Assembly (NCBI GenBank): GCA_964019425.1
Contig: OZ025785.1
Coordinates: 1,201,501 to 1,265,500, forward strand
Origin: Flectonema sp. DT1601
Lineage: Eukaryota; Euglenozoa; Diplonemea; Diplonemida; Diplonemidae
Length of the DNA: 64,000 nt
Direction: 5' to 3'
Positions within the stretch are counted from its first letter, which is position 1. Each line of letters begins with the position of its first letter. The notes under the pieces were generated by a model. That model had not been told where the DNA came from. It made no database searches and was given only the letters and a program-made list of their open reading frames with translations. Below, in pieces: positions 51,387 through 60,400 of this stretch. The translations under genes and the position numbers were made by a program.

Positions 51387-54300
51387 ATGATCCCTAATAA
51401 TGCTCATATATCACTGCTGGTTGTCATAGCCATCGCAGGTGGGGCAGAAGCCATGAATGCCACCGGTACTGTAACCTATTTATTAGCGTGTGATTCTTGC
51501 TGTGCTACGCCGGCGCCTGAATCAAAATCCTCAATACCAACTTGGATTTCTGTTATAGCAGGGATTGGGCTGTTGTTCCTGAGTGGATGTTTCAGTGGGC
51601 TGACACTCGGTCTTCTCGGTCTGGACACAATGGCTCTAAGGGCCGTTTCTGAAGCAGGCCAAGAGCCTCAAAAAAGCTATGCAAGAGCAATTACCCCACT
51701 GAGAAAGGATGGGAACCTACTATTGTGCACTCTCCTTTTGGGAAATGTCATGGTGAACGTAATGATTCCCATATTGTTGGCAGATCTGACGGGTGGTCTA
51801 TTCGGTTTTGTCTTCTCAACCGTTTTCATTGTTATTTTCGGGGAGATTGTTCCTCAAGCCACTTGTTCTCGCTATGCTCTTTACATCGGATCAAAATCTA
51901 TTCCCTTAGTATCTTTTTTCATGTTCATTTTGTACATCTTCGCCAAACCCATAGCAGTGGTTCTTGATAAACTCTTGGGAAGAGACGCAGGACAGATCTA
52001 TGATAAGTCAGAGCTTAAGCAACTGTTGTGGCAGCACCTAACAGAAGAGAAGCTGGAAGTAAGAGAATATCAAATTGTCTCGAGAGGATTGGATCTGCAA
52101 AAGACAGAAATTGAAGCTATAATGACCCCAGAAGACAAAATGTACAAGCTGGACATTGAAACGATACTTACTATTGATAAGCTACTCGAAATTTGGCAGA
52201 CTGGTCATTCTCGAATCCCTGTAGTTGAGAGAGTTCCTAACATGGAAAGTTCTTACCCTCCTCACCGTGAAGAATACATTGGTGTTCTGTACACCAAGGA
52301 TCTTATTACATGTCGGGTTGAAGATCGTGTTACCGTCAGACAAATTCTTGCTTTCTACAACCGAGGACCTCCACTCTTCTTGGACAAGAATACCAAGTTG
52401 GATGCTGCTCTTGATGCTTTCAAAAAGAGAAAGACGCACATGTCCATTGTCACCGAGGTATGATTATTTTTTTTATGTTCCTTTTCCTTTCCTCCTCCTG
52501 TTGTCGTTGGAGTTCTAAGTTTCTCTTATTCAGGACAAGCAGTTAAAGCAAGCAACTCGTACTCCAGCTCATTAAATTGTTATTAACCCTTACACCACCG
52601 TAAGAACCCCCAAAACAACGGGTCCAAAAATTTACTGTTTTTCAAAAGGAGAAAAGGTACCCCCCCAGAAAACCTATGTACCCAACCGGACACAACTACT
52701 CCTACGGGTCAATAGCACCTGTCACCCAGGTGCGTACCTCGGTGCGTTGTTGCACATTCAGCAGAACTAACAAAGTCGGCAGTGTCGCAATAACGTACTC
52801 AACGGTTTCCATTCATAGCAGCTGCATGTTATTCCCTTCCCGTATTTTGAAAGGGATAATGTTTCTGCGCAACATCATGTCAGAGGGAGCCCAAGTAAAG
52901 AGAATGCCAAATCACGGCCGATATTAAATCGAAAAATCAGATTTTCCCTGTTTTTTGAGCTTGTAAAAGCCCTCTGGTAGCGGAAAATACACAAACAACC
53001 CGCATCATGGCACAGCAGGTTCAGACACACAGGAGGATTACCGCATCGGGGTTGATAAGCTCGAAAAATATAAATAACATCGATCCCAGATCATGGAACT
53101 TCATTAGGAACAGTGCAGCTACTCAGATCAGACCGTGTTGGGCTGGATCTATAAACTTCCGCTCTTTACCCCACCAGCCTACTGGATTTTTGGGAAGTTG
53201 GCGGTTTAGGAACATCACGAGGAATTTTGTAGTTTTGGAGGATGTGATACCTTTTGAAACACGGGTAAGCACAAAGCGCTTGGTTGCATCGCTCACAGAA
53301 TTCTAGTGATTGTGCGCGCGCGGTACTGATGGTGTTATTAATAGTGTTGGTGCCGTTCTGGTACGTTTAAAATGTACCTATAAGCTGCCCAAAACAAAGC
53401 CAATTCGAAGGATAAGAATCTCTTGCTTCTCCAGCCAGATTCACTACTATCCGTCCAAATTCCACCATGCCCGTCACTTGACGAAGTATCTGACCCCAAA
53501 TGGGGAGGGGAGGTAACAAGGGTTACCAAGAATAAAAACACGTCTCCAAGAAACGTTAAAGATTAGAGTTGCACGCAACTCGGAGCTGCAGGTTTTTGAG
53601 TTTTTCTTCGGATAATCAGTTTTCCAGCTGATGAAGAAAAACTCTGAGGTCTATGCCTCACAGAGGAAGAAAATTTAAAACCAGTACGAGCAGGAGCGAA
53701 GGGCCTTTGTTGGCACAACACTACTGACGCGCCTCCCAATAAAATCTAACCTGGGGATTACTGGGGTTTGAATGACATGCTGTTGACCCCCTGTTGTTCT
53801 TTCCGCAAGTGTTTTCACATAATCGCTTCGCCGAAATACTGAGGAACTCACACTTCTCTGCGACGATGGATTAACAAATACTGTTGCATCCTCATCAGAA
53901 CTGTGGACCGACATATTTCCCAAGTTGATTTTGGCCAGCTTTAGCAAATGGAAAATTTACCATTTAATAAAAACTATTGCGGCGCAACATGTAAGGAACA
54001 TAAAAGACATCGCAATAATACCTCTCCTGTGAAATCGTTGTACTCAGAAATGCAAAATTTTCACTTAGCAAAAAAAAAATTTTTTTTTCAGACTGATATA
54101 TCAGCTCCGGTGGTGTAAGGGTTGAGTTCATATTATTTTAAGTTCAGCTTCAACAATCACAACCAACACAGACAATTTCCCCTGATCAGGGAGACCCTCA
54201 CGTTGAGGTTGCAGGCATTGCAACTTTAGAGGATGTAATCGAGCAACTTGTGGGTGAAGAAATTGTGGATGAGCACGACACCTACATCAACATAGGTGCC

Positions 54301-54636
54301 ACACGTATGAAAAAAACAGACCGTTCCACAAGCATCCCACTGGGAGCGCTCCAGCTTCAGTTGAAGAACATGCAGCATGAACAAACTGTCGCAATTGCCA
54401 AGTATCTCCAATATTCTCTCTCTGACCCATTTTCTGGGCTTTCTGAAAGCCAGGCCACATTTCTCATTAACAGGGTGGGAATGCGTGAGCTGCGCTGCTC
54501 TGTTAAGAATGTCCCAGATTCCATTACCTCGCAAGACAATGTGTGGCTGTACAAGAAAGACTGCACAATGGAAAACTTCACAATGGTGTTAAGTGGAAGG
54601 TGTGTATTCTTTAAATCAAATTATGAAAAAAGATAA
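51387..54636 (+). CDS. CNNM/CorC-family metal transporter (DUF21-CBS), 3' end probably incomplete
   Basis: Exon 1 is 51387-52457; exon 2 begins at 54148 after a 1,690-bp GT-AG, phase 0 intron. CNNM proteins move or regulate Mg2+ across the plasma membrane. Seen: a signal peptide, a DUF21 membrane domain (about 50-215; SGCFSGLTLGLLGLD, LLGNVMVNVMIPILLADL, GEIVPQA), an acidic helix, and a CBS pair spanning the splice (IMTP...TGHSRIPV; MSIVTE joined to EVAGIATLEDVIEQL and EIVDEHD). Exon 2 continues into the start of a CNBH-like domain (ENFTMVLSGR) and then reads CVFFKSNYEKR and stops at 54636. A donor-like site at 54600 (GGAAG/GTGTGT) in the middle of the CNBH strand suggests more exons downstream. 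The start was chosen for the signal peptide. Confidence 0.9.
52587..54121 (-). mobile_element. decayed piggyBac-like DNA transposon inside the CNNM intron
   Basis: The 14-bp terminal inverted repeats CCCTTACACCACCG (52587-52600) and CGGTGGTGTAAGGG (54108-54121) are perfect. The left flank is TTAA and the right flank TTGA, so the target duplication is nearly the TTAA of piggyBac. The minus strand encodes pieces of transposase: an acidic N-terminal segment (from 53947, HSSDEDATVF) and the diagnostic C-terminal cysteine motif (about 53230-53300; CERCNQALC...CFKRYH). At 1.5 kb it is too short for a full transposase, and the central catalytic part is missing or scrambled, so it is non-autonomous. 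A long hairpin (12-bp arms, 53598-53609 and 53633-53644) lies in the middle. It inserted within an intron and should be harmless when spliced. Confidence 0.82.
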
Positions 54637-54638
54637 AG

Positions 54639-54711
54639 TGGTCACAATGGGGCTCGAACCCATGGCCAATGGCTTATTAGACCAACGCTCTACCGACTGA
54701 GCTATGCGACC
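54639..54711 (-). tRNA. tRNA-Ile (AAT), copy 1
   Basis: The minus strand folds as a 73-nt cloverleaf: acceptor GGTCGCA/TGTGACC plus discriminator A, D arm GCTC...GAGC, anticodon loop CTAATAA with AAT, T arm ATGGG-TTCGAGC-CCCAT. The anticodon stem has a T-T mismatch at 27-43. No intron, and no encoded CCA (the final A is the discriminator base). It lies three bases after the CNNM frame stop, on the opposite strand. Confidence 0.92.
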
Positions 54712-55099
54712 TCTGTTTTAAGAAAACCTTTTTCTTTTGAAGAAAACTTTTTATTTATAAAGAACTTCTAAAGAGAAACAAAAAGGTGTTTTTTATTTTT
54801 GCATTTAACAAGTATTGTAAGAACGAAAAAGAATGTTGGCAGCACACGTAAACCTCCTTTAGCTTTATCAGTCGGTTCACGGTTTCGTGCACAAACAAAA
54901 AATCACAGTGTTATATCATTATTTTCTGTATAGTTGAAGTTAAAGCCAATTCTTTTTTAAAAAACCTTCTCCCCGATACGTGTCAGGTTCCAATATTTTT
55001 TACGTCTTTTTTAATCAAAAAACGATTTTACGTAAAGCAATTTGGATGGCCCCAAGTCTTCTGAGTTACGAAACCTAAATCGGCTTCCGCCCGAAAAAG

Positions 55100-55172
55100 T
55101 GGTCACAATGGGGCTCGAACCCATGGCCAATGGCTTATTAGACCAACGCTCTACCGACTGAGCTATGCGACC
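55100..55172 (-). tRNA. tRNA-Ile (AAT), copy 2
   Basis: Identical in sequence to the copy at 54639-54711, with a few bases of matching flank on each side (AAAG before and CTCTGTTTTA after on the + strand). It arose by a short duplication or retro-insertion. The internal A and B boxes (TAGCTCAGTCGG and GGTTCGAGCCC) are intact, so both copies should be transcribed by Pol III. Confidence 0.92.
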
Positions 55173-55513
55173 TCTGTTTTACGAGCTGCAACTTCGACAT
55201 GAAGTTTTTCGTTATTGTTCTTACCTTCTCCACATATTTACATATGTGATAAGTATAAGTCATATCTTACGATTGACAATTCCTCCCCATAAATAAATTT
55301 CTTTTTATTATTTTATTTTACACCTGCCTTACTAACTTGGGGAGAAAGAAAGGATGAACAATGGGCCTCTTATGAGGTGGGCAATTGCCCTGGACCCACA
55401 TTAAATGTACGCGTGTTTTGCGTCAGCCCGTTGCTGTAGAAAAAGAAGAGACAGTTTCAGGTAGTAATGAAAAAAAACCAACGATTCTAAAGCTACAGTT
55501 TCTGTACTTTATT
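55173..55513. other. gene-free spacer
   Basis: AT-rich sequence between the second tRNA and the 187-bp repeat. No coding or RNA signal seen. Confidence 0.5.
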
Positions 55514-56156
55514 GTTTTTTCCCTCCCTCGCCCCATCCCCGTCAGCGAGTAGGAAAGCGCAGCTAGGAATTTTTCCACGCAAGCGGATCCCACAACCCGA
55601 CCACCCTTCCCCACGCTCACCCCATCCACCCTCCCCCACCCCAACAAAAGAAGAAAACGGCGGCAGCCACGTGACACACTCGTGTTCGTGTAGCGAAGCG
55701 TTTCGGCGACTTCGAAGACGACGACGACGACGACGACGTAGAAGAGACGGTGTATGTGACTGACCTTCTTCTTCCTTATTTATTTGTTTACTTTTGTTAA
55801 TTACTTCCTCTTAATTTCATTCCTCTCTTAGATTGTTGTTTATTTGCTTATTTATTTGTTTGTTTATTTGTCTGTTTATCTGTCTGTATATTCTGTTACT
55901 ATCTGTTATTTTGTTACATTTATCTGTAGTACATTTTTGTTATTGTTAAATTAAAACATCTTCTTCACAGTTTTTTCCCTCCCTCGCCCCATCCCCGTCA
56001 GCGAGTAGGAAAGCGCAGCTAGGAATTTTTCCACGCAAGCGGATCCCACAACCCGACCACCCTTCCCCACGCTCACCCCATCCACCCTCCCCCACCCCAA
56101 CAAAAGAAGAAAACGGCGGCAGCCACGTGACACACTCGTGTTCGTGTAGCGAAGCG
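55514..56156. repeat. 187-bp direct repeat, two copies flanking 269 bp of AT-rich sequence
   Basis: Positions 55514-55700 and 55970-56156 are essentially identical, C-rich on the + strand (TTTTTTCCCTCCCTCGCCCC to GTGTAGCGAAGCG). The sequence between them (55701-55969) starts with a GAC-rich microsatellite (about 55713-55738) and a T/G-rich stretch with TTTATTTGTT-like units. The two copies have different right flanks. They may be two bodies of one SINE family on the minus strand, or the ends of a larger insertion. Confidence 0.85.
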
Positions 56157-56280
56157 CTTAGCGCTTTAAAGTCTTTTAAGTCGCAGAAGTCGCCCCCGTC
56201 GCCCCCCGACCCCCACAGGGTATTGAACCCAGGTGGACCAGAAGACAGACGGTGACAAAAACCACTGCGCCAAAGTATAT
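55970..56280 (-). mobile_element. tRNA-derived SINE candidate
   Basis: Read on the minus strand, 56280 to about 56205 has a Pol III A box (TGGCGCAGTGGT, 56261-56272) and a B box (GGGTTCAATACC, 56219-56230), about 30 bases apart, as in a tRNA-like SINE head. The 187-bp repeat copy follows at 56156-55970 as the putative body. The other copy of that body (55514-55700) lacks the head, as 5'-truncated SINEs do. The tail is not a clean poly(A), so this is tentative. Confidence 0.55.
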
Positions 56281-56507
56281 TGTTGAAAAAAAAATTTTTT
56301 ATTGTTTATTATATATATTAATTAGGTCATATTTATTTAGAAGAATTTGGTATTACTTGTCGTTGTTTATTTAGAAAATACTAAGGAAGAAAGAGGAAGA
56401 AAAAAAAAAAAAAAAAAAAAAAGAAATTAGATTTTGCATAGGCATACTTGCAGAGGAGGAGATAAACGCGGGTCCTTCAGTAAGCTCTAGTACATCGGCG
56501 GGGTAGG

Positions 56508-56552
<45 letters not shown>

Positions 56553-56802
56553 CATCTATCTTCGGTCTACGAACGCTTTGAGTCGGCCAGCAGTCACAAA
56601 CGGACATTGAAGGCGCGGATAATTGTTGTTGCTGTGGAAACCTTGCTCTGCTGAAGAAGGAGTTGAAATTTTCCCCACCTGCATTCTGATTCGAGTTGTC
56701 TTCGAGAGTACTTTGCTTTGGTCAAAAAAAAGTTACTTATTCATCCAGCTCATACGTCCTTCTCATCTTTTCTGGAGACTGGACCGCTGGTGAACGCGCA
56801 AA
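56281..56802. other. gene-free A-rich stretch upstream of the LINE
   Basis: Two long A-runs (about 56400-56422 and 56507-56549) may be tails of older retroelements. Composition changes here from AT-rich host to the mixed leader of the LINE. I cannot place the LINE 5' boundary. Confidence 0.4.
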
Positions 56803-57085
56803 CAGAACAAATTTTTTCTTTTGTTCTTCATTAAAACTACACTGAGACACGGTCTTCCGCAATACATCGCACGAACAGAACATATCCTTTCTTGTTCTCG
56901 TTTAAACACCGCTTTAAGACAGCGAAAAGAACATATCCTTTTTTTTGTTCTTGTTTAAACTCTGCTTTGATACACGGTCTTCCGCTAGTCAGCGCGCGAG
57001 AAGAACATATCTTTTCTTGTTCTCGTTTAAACTTTGCTTTTAAGACCTGCAAACAGAGCATATCTTTTTTTTGTTCCTGTTAAAA
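56803..57085 (+). repeat. five imperfect tandem repeats in the LINE leader
   Basis: A motif close to GAACATATC-T(n)-TTGTTCTCGTTTAAAC recurs near 56803, 56878, 56929, 57001 and 57053, with alternating spacing of about 52 and 72-75 bases. Copies are interrupted by GACACGGTCTTCCGC-type linkers. Tandem repeats in the 5' UTR are common promoter modules of non-LTR elements; that role here is inference. Confidence 0.7.
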
Positions 57086-57253
57086 CTCTTTTTTAAGACA
57101 AAGCGTTACGAATCAGCCTGCGGGAGGAGAAGGAAGAACTCTCTCACTAGCTTTGTTTGGTGCCCGTGGTGGTGACTACCATTCTGCGTCGGAACTGTAC
57201 GGGGGTGACCGCATAGACAGAAGAGTTCGGAAAGCGGAGGATACGCGAGCCAG

Positions 57254-57284
<31 letters not shown>

Positions 57285-57395
57285 ACTCCACACACACGTA
57301 CAGGGCTAACAAGGAGAAGAGCAGGTAAGTCGATTGTCTTTTTTCGGGTTCCATACACAAATCATCCACAGCGAAGAGAACGGAAAAGGAAGAGT

Positions 57396-57441
<46 letters not shown>

Positions 57442-57444
57442 AGA

Positions 57445-60400
57445 ATGGAGAAAACAATGTTACTGTGTGGGTACGTGCTGCTGTGGGCACTACTAAGTGG
57501 AACGAGGGCGCAACAGACGTCCGGAGTGGGTAAGCAGAGGTTAGCCCCAGTGCCAGGCGGATGGCACACCCCTCTTTTCACAACGCTGGACAAAGGCCCA
57601 CTGTTTTCATCGCGCATCAGCCGACGCGTAACACGCCCGATCCCCCCGCACCCATTTATAACCCCCAACAGCTCAAACAGCCCCAACAATACGGCAAGCG
57701 GACGCGCTTTCCAACATGGACGAGAGGGGGTGTGGGTCCCGCGGAGGGGAACGGAAACGGCCGGGAACCGGGTGAGGCGAGACCACCCAAAGCCACCTCC
57801 AGACAAGGGAGGAAGGGAGCTCCTGAAGAGGGCGTCCCCGAAAGTGGCGTCCAAGGCGGCAAGGCGGCTGGAAAGGAGGAGGAGGAAGCTGCTGAAGGAA
57901 CGGCAGGAGAGGTGGGAGCGGTGGGCGGGAGAGTTGGAGAAGTTCCACGCCAGGCGAGAGAGGTTCCGCGCGGAGACAGAGAGGCCAAGGAAGAACAAGG
58001 CGGAGACACCGAGGAAGCGACGGGCAGGGCCCGAAAGGGACTGGACAAAGCCAGGAGGGCACAAGGCGGAGCCCAGACCATGGTATGCGAGGCCGTCAGA
58101 CCTGGCAGGAGGAGGGCAAAGCAAGGAGAGGACGAAGTGCCCGGTGGTGGGGTGCAGCGTCTGGGTGAGGGGTGACCTAGAGTACCACTTCAAACAACAC
58201 CTGAAGGGAGTGGTACCGGGGGAGGTAACGGCCCAGATGGCATCCGACAGACTCGGAAAGCAGATCTGCAAGGCCTGCGGGGAGCTGAGTACCGGATTGG
58301 TGCACCAGACAGTGAGGTGTCGGGAGATGTTGGACCTCAAGGGACGGCTGGGGGTAGCGACGGGACCCACGCCGGAACTGGCAAGCCTGAAGTGCGAGGG
58401 AGCAAAAGTATTCCGGGTGATTGGGGATGGGAATTGCCTGTTCAGGAGTGTGTGCCAACTCCTAGAGACGCCAGAGGGGTGGAAGGGCAGACATGGAGAG
58501 CTCCGCAGGAGAACGGCAGGATACCTGACCAAGAACAGGGAAAGGTTCGAGGTCTTCTTCCAGGACGCGGACGCATTCGGAGTATATGCGAGGGCGTTGG
58601 AAGAGGATGGATGCTGGGGCGATGCATTGGCCCTACAGGTCATGGCAGAGGACCTACAGTGCCGCTTCGTCGTCGTGGTGAGGACGGAAACGCTGGTGGT
58701 GGAAGGGCCATCGGACCCGAAGCGGACGCTGGTCTTGACCCTGCAAAACGGGTGCCACTACGACCCAGTGGAGGCATCCGAGGACTGCGTCGCGCGGCTG
58801 CTACAGAGCGCCCGGAGGTTGGAGTTAGTGTCGCCAGGCCCGCTGTCGCAAGCAGCAGGAGGCGAGCCGGCAGTGCTGCAGACAGCCTCCCGACAGGCCC
58901 AGCTGCACGAGTGCCCCCAAGCGGAGTGCCCGAAACACAAGGGAGGCTTCGAGGAGTGGGCGGAGCTCCTAAGACACGTGGACGAGCACGCATTCAGTGG
59001 CAACCCGCTGACGCATGGACAGTTGGCGAGGCTAGGCCTCCGGGAATGTCCGGTGTGCTGTGGGATCATCGGGCAGGACCAGCCGATGCATCCGGGGTGC
59101 AGTGAGAAACTGCAGAAGGTCCAACTGGGGGACGTGTACACGGCGTTCCGGAAGCGGGTGCTGGAGAGCCAGAGCTTCCCCTCTTTGGAGGAAATAGCCA
59201 GCAGGAGGAGGCCGATAGCGAAGAAGCTGCCGGTGCCCCTGTTGCACCATTTGGGGCGAGCACTCAAGCTGGCGCTTGATCTAGTCGTGGAGCGGAACGA
59301 TGAGTGGGCATGGAAGCTGCTCTTGATGCTCCCGACTTGTACACTGCGGAGGATACGGAGGGGGGGTAGGAGGTTGTCGACCAGCAATCTGACAGGGGCT
59401 GTCGACGACCTGCAGGCATGGATTCGGGGGGATTTTGAGGGACTGTGGAAAGCGGCGGCCCCCCGCAAGGCGACGGGAAGGCCAGCAGTGAAAGAGGCGG
59501 GGCAAAAAGGAAGGAACGACAGGGCCACGTCGCTAGCGAGGGAGGGTTGCCTGTCACAGGCGATCTCGGCCCTAGACGCGCCGCCGCCAGCAGAACGAAC
59601 CGAGAAGGTGCTGGAGCAGATGCGCACCCTACACCCGAGGGCGAGCGGACCCCCATCGGCCACGGCAGGGCAGGAGGTGCAGATAGCAGAGGTGGAGCTG
59701 CTAGCATGCCTACGCTCCTTCCACAGGGGGTCGAGTGGAGGGCCTTCGGGCCTCGCGCCGCAACACCTGAAGGACGTGGTGGAGCGGGGTGAGGTGCCGG
59801 GGCTGGTAGCCTCGATCACGGAGGTGGTGAGGATTCTGGCGAACGGGAGGGCGCCGCGGGAAGTAGCGCCGCTGCTGGCGGGGGCGAACCTGACGGCGCT
59901 GGAGAAAGAAGGGAAGCCGGGGGAGCACCGGCCAGTCGCGGTGGGGGAAACATGGAGGCGGCTGGTGGCGAAGATCCTGTGCGGGGCATACAGGTCCCAG
60001 GCGAGGAGCTCGTTGCTAGAAGTGAGACAACTGGGAGTAGCGGTGTCGGGGGGAGTGGAGGCGGCGGTGCACACCCTGCATGAGTTCCGCGCGGAGCACG
60101 CGCTCTCGTCACAGAAAGTGTTCGTGAAGATAGACTTCTCGAACGCCTTCAACTGCGTGAAGAGGGGGGCGTTCCTGGATTCGACGAGGGATACCCTGCT
60201 GGAGAGCTGGGTCAGCTGGTGTTACGGAGCGCCGACGTGGTTGCTGTTTGGGGACGAGAGGCTGAGCTCGGAGGAGGGCGCTCAGCAGGGGGATCCGTTG
60301 GGTCCCTTGCTGTTCTCGCTGGCAATCAAGCCGGCGCTGCAGAAGGTGTTGGAGGCGAAGCCGGAGTTGGCGTGCTTCTACCTGGACGATGGGCTGGTGG

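Noticed and set aside
57445-60121. Apurinic-type (APE) endonuclease at the LINE N-terminus, as in Dualen
   Set aside because: I looked for the expected E, D-x-N and SDH motifs upstream of the RT and saw only zinc fingers and the OTU domain.
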